64,000 bases of DNA, taken from Oncomelania hupensis (taxonomy: Eukaryota > Mollusca > Gastropoda > Littorinimorpha > Pomatiopsidae). The notes under the pieces were generated by a model. That model did no database searches. It was not told where the DNA came from and worked only from the letters and a program-made list of their open reading frames with translations. Positions 1-32,271 of this stretch are shown piece by piece. Position numbers and translations under genes: made by a program. The stretch is taken from assembly GCA_036898135.1 (NCBI GenBank), contig CM072513.1, forward strand, positions 80,474,963 to 80,538,962, given 5' to 3'. The number at the start of each line of letters is the position of its first letter. Positions within the stretch are counted from its first letter, which is position 1.

Positions 1-15
1 TGTCATATACTGCAG

Positions 16-18962
<18,947 letters not shown>

Positions 18963-20358
18963 TCGGTCACCAGTGTTCGTCTGACATGCCATGCACACAG
19001 AGAGAGAGAGAGAGAGACAGAGAGAGAAAGAGGATGGTGGTCGTTCGGATGGAGGTGTTTTTTACCGGACAAAAAAAAAGGAATTATTTGTGATGTGAAC
19101 CGCTATGTGTTTAACTTGATATAGATAGGACGATTGTGGTTAAAGACAGTTCGTGGACCAAAGCTGTCAGAGTAAAGTAAACTCTCGCGGAACATAGTGC
19201 TATTGCTAAATTTCACAGCTACACAAATGTCACTAACTACAAATCGCGGAGCAGCTGCAGAAACCCGGCCACTGCCAAAATAGACTGTTTGTGATTGAAT
19301 TCAACCAACTGGTACGGCCCAATTTTGGCTGAAGTTTTGTATACGCAGCCTCGGTGCTAATTTCAAGACAGGTTCGCAGAGATTGTGTGATTGCCTTGAA
19401 ATGAACAGCTAGTGGATGCATGAAAGCTCGATCTCCTCTTGTCTGGCCCGAAGACTGCCAGTCGCAGCTTTATTTTCCAGTTGCACGAAATATTCATAAC
19501 GAGCAGTGTGCAATTAATCATCGAAACAATTAGCCTGAAGATGAGATAAATGGGAAAAATTATCAAGAGATCAAACGTAGCAGGCTGAACATGTTCTCAA
19601 TACATTTATTTTGGTAAGTGCTTTATCAGAAGTGGAAAAACAAAGCCCACAACTTACCTAGCCTACTTACCATGCAAAAGCTGATGTCTTTTGGTCGTAA
19701 TGTAGTTTGTAGTTTGGGGGTCACTGATGCCGTGTGTGCGCTTGCTGCAAAAAACTTCGTTTGGCGCAAGGAAATTGCAACTTTTCATTCTGTACTCTTG
19801 TTTCCTGGAACTGTGTGAGTTTGACGAAGTCGATCGATCAATGATCGGCTGAAGGAAACATTGTTGATATGCTAGGCTAATGTGCATTAGATTAGGCCTT
19901 CATTTTTAGCTGGTGAGGCGGAGGTGCTGCTTTGAATAGGCCACTTTCCACTTAACAAGGGGACCTTGGCGCTTAGTTGAATGTCCGAGATCTGCCAAGC
20001 ATAGGTTGTGTGTAGACATAATGCTTCAACAGCTTCTGACGCTCAGATTGGGGCCAGCTGCCTCTATACGTTTAGTAGCAGCCCGATAGCGGCAATGGGC
20101 TTATTGAGCAAGGAAACGTCGATTTGTAAAAGAAGTAAGACTATGCATGGAAAAAAAGTTGATCTAATGTCTAGTATGGAGCGTGCATGCTAAGAGAATT
20201 GATCGTGGCTCACTCGGCTTTGTCACTGAACCTTAAAAAAGAAAACAAAAAAAAAAAAAACCAAAAACACAAAGACTGTACTTCTAGTTTCTAGAAATCG
20301 AAGTACGAATATTACACTTTCCTTATCTGCTCTAAGTGGCTGCAATCTGTTCGCTGTC
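18963..20358 (+). other. Jagged 3' UTR / downstream region
   Basis: Begins right after the Jagged stop. Contains (GA)n at 18998-19030. I see no canonical AATAAA before 20358; the first one after the stop that I notice is at 20807-20812, inside a transposon. A stretch at about 19935-20010 is related to 23404-23480, indicating an old dispersed repeat. Confidence 0.45.
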
Positions 20359-20361
20359 TAA

Positions 20362-21071
20362 AGGCGGCGATACACGGTAAGACTAGATCATATGATACCC
20401 GCATATGACTACGGAAATTCCCGGATCGGTAGGAATTGTCCTCAAGTCTTATCGATAGAGCATGTTCTATTTTTTCACGGCGCGATACGACAGTGGAGGT
20501 CAGACAGCCAATCAAAACAGCTATTTGATTGAACTCCGAGGTGAAGGTCAAACCGCGACCTACAAACTGAAAAATGGCAGACCTGTCGAAGCACCAAACA
20601 GGAATTTTGATTGAGTTGTACCATGAACATAGCTGCTTATGGGACACATCATTGCAGGTCTACAAAGACCAAGGGACCAGAAACCGCGCACTTTCATCAA
20701 TACAGGCGCGGTTTCATGAAGCCTGCTAAATATTTTGCTGGATCGTAAGTGCAGCCGACAGTGTGATTTTTGTTGTCGTGTGACTCATGTCAATGAACGA
20801 TATGAAAATAAAGAATCAATATATTTGTGCAATGCATATTAATATTACTTTTAAAAAAATGTAATGACGTTTTGAAAAACAAGCGTCATCAATTTATCAC
20901 GCGCTAACAACAATTGCTTTTGCAACTATTTAGATCTAGTTAGCCGTAGACTACGAGATGCCTTTACCGACAGGCTTATGACTCATACATACCGTGTATC
21001 AGCAAAGACATCAGATCTGCAGCGGCATATGCGGGTATCATAAGATCTAGTCTTACCGTGTATCGCTAGCT
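20362..21071 (+). mobile_element. Non-autonomous PIF/Harbinger-type element
   Basis: Inverted ends AGGCGGCGATACACGGTAAG (left) and, reverse complemented, AGCTAGCGATACACGGTAAG (right), with the match continuing through GATACCCGCATATG. Flanking TAA at 20359-20361 and 21072-21074 is the 3-bp duplication typical of Harbinger. 710 bp; carries a MADF-coding fragment. Confidence 0.85.
20574..20729 (+). pseudogene. MADF-domain fragment inside Harbinger-type element
   Basis: 51-codon frame from ATG 20574 to TAA 20727. It reads ILIELYHEHSCLWDTSLQVY then KDQGTRNRALSSI, matching the first helices of MADF (Myb/SANT-like) domains: LIELV..HPCLWD...Y.....R..A...I. Harbinger elements carry such a DNA-binding partner next to their transposase. 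The domain is cut after about 45 residues, and the transposase is absent. Confidence 0.7.
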
Positions 21072-21074
21072 TAA

Positions 21075-22440
21075 AACAAACCCCATCCCTCCCTAACCCC
21101 CCCCCCCCCCCCCAAAAAAAAAAAAAAAGAAGAAAAAAAAAGAAATAAAATAAAATAAATTATTTGAAGCGCACTTCATCGTTGTCTACATCTAAGGTCT
21201 ATCTTCAGTTCAATTCTTTTATTAAAAGTCTATTCATTTTTTCAATGATTTTAGACAGTCACTAAATCACATACACGTAATAAAATGTACACACACAAAC
21301 ACAAGCGCGCGCGCACCCGCACACCGACAAACACACACTATATAAAACTATATATTTACAAAATGTTTCTTAAATCAGTACTTAGAATAATGCTGGCTAT
21401 TTTTTTCTAGTATTATCTTGTTGTACAATATATTATTATTATCATCAATCGGTGTTTTTTAACATTACATCTTTTTTCTGTGTATAATGGCAACAATGAT
21501 ATCGACGCAAATAATACATAATTTATATTAATTGGTTGCTGGCATATATACAAGTAAGCTTAATGCCTTTTACATATTTTGTAATCCACGAATCCAAGCA
21601 CATTTTGTATATAAATTTTGAAATATATATTGAACATGACATAATATTTGGCTTATTTACTAATTTTTGAAAATGTCTTTCTACTAATGAAATGAGTTCG
21701 TGACTAGGTCAATCTTCTAACCGTGCAATTTTTGAAATTGAACATTCGATGAAATTAATGGTTGAAAAGGCGAATAATGTGTTGTGGTATATACCGCTAG
21801 TATCCAAGATACTTGAGCGTTCTAACGTGATCTAAGATAGCTATACATCCAACGTGATCTAAGATGTCTATACATCCAACGTGATCTAAGGTGTCTATAC
21901 ATTTAACGTGATGATCTGTAAGAGCTTCGTGCAGTGAATGACTCCAGTGACAAATCAGTATTACGTCTGCATAATTCTGTCACGTGACTTTGTGGATATG
22001 ATTGTGTGCGCTTATTTGTGAGTATTTTACTGTTCACTCAATATTTGAATTGTGTATATACAGTGATGTAATAATTTGTGTTTAAGAACCTGTGCGTGTG
22101 CAATACACCACGTTTGCTGTTTTTTCGAGTTTTCCTTTGAATTTTGTACTGGTCGGCAGCATTTTTCGTGTCGTGACCACCTGACTTACTACCCCCACCC
22201 CACCCTCCACCCCACCCCCAACCCCCCAACCCTCCCCCACTTCTAAAAGAAATCTTTTTTTTGTGTCATGATGGCGTATCTCTCTGAAATCTATTTTTGT
22301 TTACTTCAAAATCGAAGGCACCAAATATAAATAAATATCTTATTTTCTTTCGTTGAACACATTTTTGTTTCCTCATAAGCTGGAAACTTCATCGTAGCCA
22401 AGACCGACAACTAAACAAAAAAAAAAACAATATTTTACAC
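21075..22440. other. Intergenic, no gene seen
   Basis: Contains a poly-C/poly-A junction at 21095-21150, (CA)n at 21285-21335, three tandem copies of a ~31-bp unit (AACGTGATCTAAG..TCTATACATCC) at 21818-21915, and a C-rich stretch at 22185-22240. Nothing coding. Confidence 0.5.
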
Positions 22441-22445
22441 CGAAG

Positions 22446-23012
22446 TGCCCGTAAGGATGCCGGCGCTTTCTGTATAAATAGTATCCCCATTGAAATTTAG
22501 TGATTTAAATTACCACTGTTTCTGTTATTCTCATGTTCTTTCTCGTTCCTAATCTGTTCTATCAATACTATCTTCTTCGCTAGACCAGTCACCTACCCTT
22601 TTTCTTGAGAACTCTCCCAAAACTCCTCCTTAGTGTGTGGTGTCTGTTGGGTCAGTTTGGGGCTATTGGATGCTTTCTGCTAAATGGTCACCAGCACTTT
22701 CTATGGTATTATTATTTAGCAATGTAGGCACTTTCTAGGTATGTGTTTTGTTACTATTTTCTGATAATGTTTTATTCTTTTCTTTTTTTTGTTGTAAACA
22801 AGGGTTCGATAAATTAGAGTAAAGCCTCAGCGTCTCCTGCATGGGATGCCTTTATTGTAAAGTGGCCGGCTGGTGGAGTGCCTTTAGTGTTACCTTTAGA
22901 GTTGTTTCAGCAGATCTTTTATATGGATCAGGGGTGAGTTCTCTTTCAATCAAGTTGTGGTACTGATTCGGCTGTTTGCAGTCCGCTGGACCCTATAAAC
23001 AATGACTAACTA
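22446..23012 (+). mobile_element. Family D retroposon, diverged copy
   Basis: Same order of blocks as other D copies (TATAAATAGTATCCCC, CTTCGCTAGACCAGTCACCT, GGGTTCGATAAATTAGAGTA, TGCAGTCCGCTGGACC) but with more substitutions; an older subfamily shared with 32150 and 33490. Confidence 0.8.
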
Positions 23013-23493
23013 ACCCTTTCACATTTTGTTTTAATAAAATTACAGTTCTAATTCTTAAGGGATTTACTCCTAATTCTTTTTTCCACCACAGGCCTAACTC
23101 GTGCCCCAGATTTTGTGGTTCTTCTGTATAAATATAATTTAATTAAACAAAGAAAAAAAATTAAGAAAGAAAGCCACAGGTGGTGTGGCTGTTCTTTATA
23201 AAAATTAATTAACTAAAGAAAGAAAGAAAGAATTAAAAGATTGACGCCCTATTTACAAAACGCTGTTTTTAGGTAATACATGTAAGATGCTGTCACTGAT
23301 GGTCTTAAGGTGGTTTCGTCACTCCCAAGACCAGAAATTAAGGCACACAAGCCTAGAGGTTTCCGTTTGTCGTTGCCAGTCTAGTCTGTGGAATAAACTT
23401 TATTTCAATGGGCCAGTTTCCACTAAACAGGCGATTTTGACGCTAGCCGAGTGTCAGAGATCTATCAAACAGAGGCTGGGTAAAAGAGCACGC

Positions 23494-24073
23494 TCCCCCG
23501 TGGGGGTGCCGGGGGTTTCAGTATAAATAGTATCCCCAATTTCTGGAAATTTAGTGCTTTAAATTCCCACCGTCGCTGTCTTTCTCCTTTGTTCTTTCTC
23601 ATTCCTGCTCTGTTCTATCAATCTGCTATACTATCTTCTTCTTCGCTAGACCAGCCACCTACCTTTTCTTTTAATTGAAAACTCTTCCGGGACAAGACTC
23701 CTTATTTGTGTGTGAGGTCTGTTGGATCAGCTTGGGAATATTGGACGCTTTCTGCCAGGTGGTCACTAGGGCTTCCTATGATGTTATTATTTAGCAATGT
23801 AGGCATTTTATATGTATGTGTTTTGTTGATATTTTATAATGATGTTTGTATTCTATTTTGTTTTTGTAAACGGGGGTTCGATAAATTAGAGTATAGCCTC
23901 AGCCGTCCCCTGCGTGGGATGTCTTTATTGTAAAGTGACTGGCTGGTGGAGAGCATTCAGTTTTACCACTAGGATTGTTTCAGCAGATATTTTATGCGGA
24001 TCGGGGGTTGTCCGGTCCTGATTTGGCTCGGAAGAGTCCGCTGGACCTAAAGCAATAATCATGTAATGTAATG
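23494..24073 (+). mobile_element. Family D retroposon with 13-bp target duplication
   Basis: Flanked by TAAAAGAGCACGC at 23481-23493 and 24074-24086. Full-length, with an (ATGTA)n tail. The exact duplication shows insertion by target-primed reverse transcription. Confidence 0.92.
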
Positions 24074-24306
24074 TAAAAGAGCACGCCTTCCACTGACTCT
24101 GAAGTTTGCGTCTCTTTCGGGCCCACTGCCTAAATAACAGCCATAGTAAAACTAAGGATCCGAAAGCAACGGTCCGCGGATTACAAGAGGATTTGCACCT
24201 TATTTAAATTAGTTGAAACGAGTAATTATTAAATGCTGTCTCTTTTGGTATATGGATTTACTGCATCCAATTACTTTTTCTAAAAATGTCATTCTAGACT
24301 TATGTT

Positions 24307-24718
<412 letters not shown>

Positions 24719-24779
24719 TCAAATTTATCCAAACAACTTCTTCAGTATTTCGAAGACCAGAAGAATTCAATACTGGCAT

Positions 24780-24891
24780 ATTTTCCCACTAGGGTTGTTT
24801 CGGCAGATCTTTTATGCGGATCGGGGGTTGTCCGGTCCTGATTTGGCTCGGAAGAGTCCGCTGGACCTAAAGCAACAATAAATCAATCAAT
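24780..24891 (+). mobile_element. Family D, 112-bp 3' fragment with target duplication
   Basis: CAATACTGGCAT is present at 24768-24779 and 24892-24903. Only the last 112 bp of the element inserted, ending in (AATC)n. Severe 5' truncation with intact duplication is typical of LINE-type insertion. Confidence 0.92.
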
Positions 24892-25451
24892 CAATACTGG
24901 CATGTGGTTGGTCAAGTAGAATCTGGGAGTAAATTTCCTTAGAATTCCTAGTTTTATTTACCATTTTACATGAGGTGGCATGCAGCAACCTTTGTATGAC
25001 AAAGCGGCAGCCATTTTGTGTCGCCATATCAAGTCTTTTGACCGTGCAAATTTTGTCCAGAAATGATTGTTATATACTACTTTTTTTCTGATCTTGATGA
25101 CATTGCACAAATGTTTTTTGAAATAATTGTTTTCAGCAGCGTTCGTGTTTTTAAAGTTAGAGTTAAACATGACTTTTACATGTGTACGTGTGTTTGTTTT
25201 AGCATTGTACAACTAATTTTTTTTAATATCTTCCTTCGTTGTTCTACTTGCTTTTGTGAGTATTTTTGTATTGGCCAGTAGACAATTTGAAACATTTCTT
25301 TCTCTTTTTTTTATGAATTAACTGTGGATATCCTGTCTATGTGTACAGATTGGTGCTGTTGTGTGGTAATTCATTTTTGTACATGTACATAAGAATTGTT
25401 TGTGGTCGCGGTTCATACTCCTTTCTCTCTCTTGCTCCTCCCCTCTCTCCC

Positions 25452-26027
25452 CCCGTGGGGGTGCCGGGGGTTTCAGTATAAATAGTATCCCCACTTTCTG
25501 GAAATTTAGTGCTTTAAATTCCCACTGTCGCTGTCTTTCTCCTTTGTTCTTTCTCATTCTTACTCTGTTCTATCAATCTACTATACTATCTTCTTCTTCG
25601 CTAGACCAGTCACCTACCTTTTTTCTTGAAAACTCTTTCGAGACAAAACTCCTCATTTGTGTATGAGGTCTGTTGGATCAGCTTGGAAATATTGGACGCT
25701 TTCTGCCAGGTGGTCACTGGGGCTTCCTATGATGTTATTATTTGGCAATGTAGGCATTTTATATGTATGTGTTTTGTTGATATTTTATAATGATGTTTAT
25801 ATTCTATTTTGTTGTTGTAAACGGGGGTTCGATAAATTAGAGTATAGCCTCAGCGTCCCCTGCGTGGGATGTCTTTATTGTAAAGTGACTGGCTGGTGGA
25901 GAGCCTTCAGTTTTACCACTAGGGTTGTTTCGGCAGATCTTTTATGCGGATCAAGGGTTGTCCGGTCCTGATTTGGCTCGGAAGAGTCCGCTGGACCTAA
26001 AGCAATAATCATGTAATGTAATGTAAC
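25452..26027 (+). mobile_element. Family D retroposon, full length
   Basis: From CCCGTGGGGGTGCCGGGGGT to the (ATGTA)n tail near 26027. No clear target duplication seen. Confidence 0.88.
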
Positions 26028-26859
26028 ACTGTATGACGTACCGAGTTCATGCAGAAGATTAATGTGGCGCCTTTGAAATTGTACATACATCATCATGTAG
26101 GTAGGCCTATATTTGAATTGTGTACAGAAAAGAAAACTAATCATTCACGAACCAAGCAGTTAAGGATACACAATACATACATGGGAAAAGATAACTTTGG
26201 AAAAAAGGTTAAAGGAAATAAAACACGTCGGATTAAAACATTCAGCGCCCTTTGAATTGTATAAAGTAATACATCATCCTGTTGTAATAATAGACTTTGG
26301 CACAGCAAAACTAAAGCTTCACAAACGAAGCCTTTAAAGATACAATGTCGTACTCAGGGGAAGAAAACTGTTCCACAGGTAGAAGAAGATATAAACATAT
26401 TAGATTAAATAATCCATATACATATATATCAAGAAAGTACCTACTCAAAATCTATACATGTATTTTGCTAAAATCTTTCCTCAGGAGTTACAAGCCAACA
26501 TTACTTTACTCTGAATGCATGTAGACTGACGTGCTGAAAGCTCCTTAAAGAAAGGTAGTCAGTCGCCATGATATATTCTTTTCATTTAAAAACACGTTGT
26601 ACTTGTACTGATCGTCCTTAAAATTATATACATATAATTTTCTGTCTTGTAGTGGTATAAGTAATGGCATGTGCAGAATTAAAATATATTTAAAGATTGA
26701 GAATTCTTCACCCAATATGTAGAAACGTGTCATTAAAACTCGTCACTACTTCATCATGCTGGTATGGGACATGTTAAGGATCTCAGATGCTTTCATGGGA
26801 TTCACGTCAGACCCATTATTTTATGTCCTTAATGTGATTTCAGCGTTTATCATGCATAC
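26028..26859. other. Intergenic, no gene seen
   Basis: AT-rich sequence without coding signal. Confidence 0.5.
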
Positions 26860-26957
<98 letters not shown>

Positions 26958-26961
26958 TAAC

Positions 26962-26993
<32 letters not shown>

Positions 26994-27000
26994 CAATAGC

Positions 27001-27050
<50 letters not shown>

Positions 27051-27057
27051 CAATAGC

Positions 27058-27117
<60 letters not shown>

Positions 27118-27118
27118 T
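26860..27118. repeat. (AAT)n microsatellite, about 260 bp
   Basis: AAT units with two interrupting AACAACAATAGC blocks, suggesting internal duplication of the array. Confidence 0.95.
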
Positions 27119-27303
27119 CGAGTAACTGTACAAAAAAATTAAAAATCAATTTTCCTCTTGCTATATACAATTGTGAAGGAAGATTTAAAAAAAATTGTAG
27201 TCATAGTAACAAGTATACCAAAATATGTATAGCGACGCCCTATCTGCACATTGCACTTGTAAGGATTGGTTTCAGTTTGTTTATGATTGACAAATCAGTC
27301 AAT

Positions 27304-27358
<55 letters not shown>

Positions 27359-27545
27359 TATTTCATGTTCAACTGGTGAATCTTTACCATATAGGATGTA
27401 ATCATCATCACTATCATCGCAACCTCGTCCATGCAACTGTACATAATACTAATTTATTTAGTTATTTGTTGCTTACGTTATTAATTCTCTTTTATTCAAA
27501 CATCATTTTCATCACAATAATTGCCATCACCACCACCACCAATAG

Positions 27546-27601
<56 letters not shown>

Positions 27602-28516
27602 ACATCATCATCATCATCATCATCAACAACATCAACAACAACAACAACCTAATCTTTCCCATAATTATTTTGTGTACATAGTAGGTATATTTTAGTGTAT
27701 AAATTTAATGTTTGTGACTTCAAGCCGTGTCGTGTAGTGTTAATTATTGGTGTGATGTTTTTATTGTGATGTATTATTAGCCTGAGGTGTACATTTCCTT
27801 AACAGGACTAATTTATTTTCCAGCGTTTCTTTCAACATTTGACTTTGTCTTAACAAAGCAAATGGCCTAATCATTTCTCATGTCAAAATCTTCTTCTTTG
27901 TTTTTAATTCTTGGTTTCAGCCATGGTTTCAGATTTGATAGTTTTAAACCATGTTTATTACCCAAGATGGATTGTGGGGAATCCAAATTGCAATTCAGGG
28001 GCATGGTGGGAGCACAAACCCGGCTAGCAAAAGTAAAAAATGGAGCAAAATATTCCCTCTGATCGCCCTCACACAAATTCCTTTTATTATTTCTTTCTTT
28101 ATTTGTTTATTTATTTTATTCGTTATTTGTTTGTTTCTTGTCCAAATACAATTTATTTCTTTTCTGCTTGACCGACTTCAAAGCATTAGTACTAAACAAT
28201 GTATTTCTTTTAGTTCAAATTTTCTTAAATAGTTCAAATAGTTCATAAAAGTATAGAATTTTATCACAGTTTTGTGTTCTTGTGATATTTATTTTAAAGC
28301 ATGCTGGTAATTTCTACGAATGTATTTTTCTGTGGTTGTATTGTGCAATATTGTATATTTCTTAAGACGATCTTTATATGTAAACGTCATGGTACTTCTT
28401 CTATATTTTCCATGTTTTATTTTACTATGCAGACCTTTTGTAATTTTTGCAGAACACTTACTAGTATTTTACAAAATGTATTTCGTATTTGAAAAATACG
28501 TTTTAAAATTATTATA

Positions 28517-28591
<75 letters not shown>

Positions 28592-30360
28592 TATGTAGTA
28601 ACTTATTTAATAACTTAACGAAATAAAGCTGTGGTTAACGATCAGTTTTTGCTGATGCAAAATTGTACTTGGATATTTATAATACTTCTAGTCTGACACG
28701 TTTTACAGTTATTGTATTTGTATTTCTGATGATTAACACATTGTGTCAAATGATTGCGGACCTATTGTTTTAGAGTTAGTTTTTTTTCCAGATCAAAATT
28801 ACCTATATTATTATATATAGCAAGTCTTTTTATATTTTAATATTATAGAATACCATTTTGTTACAGCAAACTGTTTTTTCATTGTTGTTTCACTCGGTTG
28901 CATTTACGACAATGCTGGTATTAGGGGACAATGGCGGACATATTAAATAAAATAAATAGTGCTTAAACATTTTTTTTAAAAAACGCCATCAACAGTGAAA
29001 TAATTTTTTGAAAATATTCATCTTATAATACAGAATTTGAGAGGTTAAAAATAAATAACTGAACAAAAAGAAATAAACCGACAAATACATCAGTATATCG
29101 ATAAGATTTATTTTGGGCGAAGGCGCTAGTGTGTGACACAAGCGAAGTATTTGTCAGTTACAGCTTATTCGCTTAGATTTGGGTTTCGAGTTTAGTCCAA
29201 TAAGGCGTGAGTGAAACGATTTCACTTTGCAGACATTCGGTCACATTTAAATAAATAAATACATAAATAATCATTTGTTGAAAGGGTCTGCATTTATGGA
29301 ACCTGTATCATACACGTATTAAATGTGTGAGACGTGTATCCTAGCTTTTACTTAAAATATATATCCGTCTCTCGATCTATAAATCCTAACCGCTTGATTT
29401 GCCGCATTTATTTTTTACTGAAGCATGACATAATGGACTGTACAAAGTGAAGAAGAGAAATAATTTATTGTGCATATCATGATGGCAGCCTACATGTTTA
29501 TATACTTGACCTTGTTCTGTTTCCTGTTTCGCTTCCGCCCTATGGCTTTGCATGCTCATGACTGGGATCTTTTAATACTGTTCTACTGTTTTATTATAAA
29601 ATATTGTATGGTGTAATTTTATTTAAAAAAAATTTGTTTCGATCTTGTTTCCTTTATATCCTTTTTTTATTTTTGGCGGAAAAAAAGCAACCCAGATTTT
29701 ATCCCCATAGATGACAGATTTACTTACTTTTCTTTACTTGACATATTTAATTTTCCTTTCCGCTTCTACTGTGGAAGAGTGGCTTTGAGTGGTGAAGCTG
29801 TCGGTCCTCTGCAAGATTTGAAGCTCTAGATACAAACATGCCATGGGTCCTGTGAGTGTCTCTTTAATCCAATCAAACCAGCGTCTTTTAGGTCTTCATC
29901 TAATACCTCTCAATCCGGAGCACTTTTGCAGTGTAGGTTCTGCAGACACTGCACTGTTTTAATCCATGGCATCCTGGAGAGTTGTGCAAAACGTGGCAAC
30001 GTGCAATCTGCCAATATCGTGGTTTTGACTCAATTGTAATCTCTCCAGTCACGCAGTAATACCGAATAAATTTAAATTACACATTACTTAAACACACTTT
30101 TTTTCTAGTACATAATTCTAACGTTTAACGTCACGTATAAGCTTTGCATTACAAAGACATTTGTTCATTGTGCTTCACCTTTTGTTAATTAAAGAAACTC
30201 ACTATTTATTTATTATAAATGCTAGCGTGCACACGTGATTTTGTTTTCAAATGTTTGAAACTTGTATTTTGGTATTTAATTTTTTTAAAAGTAAATGAAT
30301 CATCTATCTCCAAACATCGCCATGTAGATACTATTTCAAAACTCTGTCATCTTCACTTTT
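27119..30360. other. Intergenic AT-rich region with microsatellites, no gene seen
   Basis: Holds (TTTA)n at 27299-27358, (ATC)n at 27548-27626, (ATT)n at 28508-28590. AATAAA at 28621 could serve a distal transcript end, but nothing links it to Jagged. See the separate entry for a possible LINE remnant near 29830. Confidence 0.5.
29815..30000 (-). pseudogene. Possible LINE ORF2 C-terminal remnant
   Basis: Minus-strand reading gives RPKRRWFDWIKETLTG, resembling the GRPKKRW.D.I.E motif near the end of many LINE ORF2 proteins. The surrounding frame is broken. Weak. Confidence 0.3.
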
Positions 30361-30372
30361 CCTGCTCAAATG

Positions 30373-30830
30373 TCCTTCACTCTGCTATACTATCTTCTTC
30401 TTCGCTAGATCAATGACCTACCTTTTTTCTTGAAAACTCTTCCTGGACAAGACTCCTTGTTTGTGTATGAGGTCTGTTGGATCAGCTTGGGAGTGTTGGA
30501 CGCTTTCTGCCGGGTGGTCACTAGGGCTTCCTATGATTGTACTATTTAGCACTATAGGCATTTTATATGTATGTGTTTTGTTGATGATTTATAATGATGT
30601 TTGTATTCTATTTTGTTTTTGTAACCGGGGGTTCGCGTAGTTGAGGTCAACCCTCAGCCGTCCCCCGCGTGGGATGTCTTTATTGTAAAGTGACTGGCCG
30701 GTGGAGGGCATTCAATTTTCCCACTGGGGTTGTTTCAGCAGATCTTTTATGCGGATCGGGGGTTGTCCGGTCCTGATTTGGCTCGGAAGAGTCCGCTGGA
30801 CCTAAAGCAACAATAAATCAATCAATCAAT
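30373..30830 (+). mobile_element. Family D, 5'-truncated with target duplication
   Basis: CCTGCTCAAATG at 30361-30372 and 30831-30842. The copy lacks about the first 130 bp and ends in (AATC)n. Confidence 0.92.
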
Positions 30831-30962
30831 CCTGCTCAAATGCCTAACTCATCCTTCAATTTCTCCTTCTCTCTACGTTCTGTATTACTGGCCAATTTTC
30901 TTTCTTCTATTTTTTGTTAAACTAAATGCGTTTAAAAGGATATAATTAGGTAACTACTTTGT

Positions 30963-31071
30963 CTTCTTCTTCTTCTTCTTCTTCTTCTTCTTCTTCTTCT
31001 TCTTCTTCTTCTTCTTCTTCTTCTTCTTCTTTTTCTTCTTCTTTCTCTTCTTCTTCTTCTTCTTCTTCATC

Positions 31072-31103
<32 letters not shown>

Positions 31104-31313
31104 CTTCTTCTTCTTCTTCTTCTTCTTCTTCTTCTTCTTCTTCTTCTTTTTCTTCTTCTTCTTCTTCTTCTTCTTCTTCTTCTTCTTCTTCTTCTTCTTC
31201 TTCTTCTTCTTCTTCTTCTTCTTCTTCTTCGTCTTCTTCTTCTTCTTCTTCTTCTTCTTCTTCTTCTTCTTCTTCTTCTTCTTCTTCTTCTTCTTCTTCT
31301 TCTTCTTCTTCTT
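30963..31313. repeat. (TTC)n microsatellite, about 350 bp
   Basis: Nearly pure TTC with a few T insertions and one TCATCTAC block. A homopurine/homopyrimidine tract able to form triplex DNA. Confidence 0.97.
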
Positions 31314-32149
31314 TCTTTGTTTGTTTCTTTCTTTCTTCTTCTTTATTTTTGTGTGTGCTGAATCTTACGAGTAAACAAAATGTCAGTACTAATGACAAAC
31401 TCCTGACTTGAGCGATTTGTGTTATTTTTAGCAATATATTTTGTTTAAACATTTTGTAAATTATGTATCTTTGTCAACATTTCATTTATAATTACATGTA
31501 TAATGATACAAATTTGTCAAAACTTTGTGTAATCTTTGGTCAGTCTTATTCGATTTCGTTCTGTCGCTGTCATTGTGTGTAAATCCTGAAACTGTTTCGT
31601 TTCTTTTCTTCTCCTTCATGTTTCGTTTTTAGTGCTGGTGCATTGTCAGTTGACCTCAGTAGGCGTCATCGGCGGTGTTTTTGTTTTACATTTTACACGT
31701 TATTTGGACTGTGGCAGCCATTATGTTGTGGCTGACTTGACAATTGCAAACGCTTTTATGTGGAAGTTACAAAAATAAAACTTGCCTGTGAAACGGATTT
31801 TGTCTGTGCAATTGCTGAGAATGCGCGAAAATCATCCTGAATAATAATATGCAAACGTACAAACATGCAAGCAGACTAGACAAACATTTAAAGTAATCGC
31901 GATGCTTTTACGCAGAATATATATTTTTTTCAAAGAACGATGTCCTATGATTCTACATGTAATATGTCTAAAGCAGTTCTTTTTTTTAAAAAAGAGTAGG
32001 TGGAGTAACAGAGCCTTGAGGGATAGTCTACCTTTTACGCTATATCGACCTCTTGAATTCTGTTAATCCATCAACTGTCTGTGTCAGTGTCGGTTGATGA
32101 AACTGTATTAACTGTTGTTCCCTTACTATTTATATGGTTCCTCAAGCAG
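31314..32149. other. Intergenic, no gene seen
   Basis: No coding signal. An AATAAA lies near 31774 in a less AT-rich stretch, but no transcript can be inferred. Confidence 0.45.
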
Positions 32150-32271
32150 AGGCATCCCTTGTTGGGGTGCCGAGGTTATCTGTATAAAGTAGTATACCCA
32201 CTTTTTTTGGAAATTTAGGGCTTTAAATTACCACTGTTTCTGTCATTCTCATTTGTTCTTTTTCGTTCCTG

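Noticed and set aside
27880..28232. Short overlapping frames near 27.9-28.2 kb
   Set aside because: No domain, no splice-compatible continuation, AT-rich background.
30946..31452. 168-codon acidic (poly-Glu) frame on the minus strand
   Set aside because: Reading of the (TTC)n repeat; no conserved flanks.
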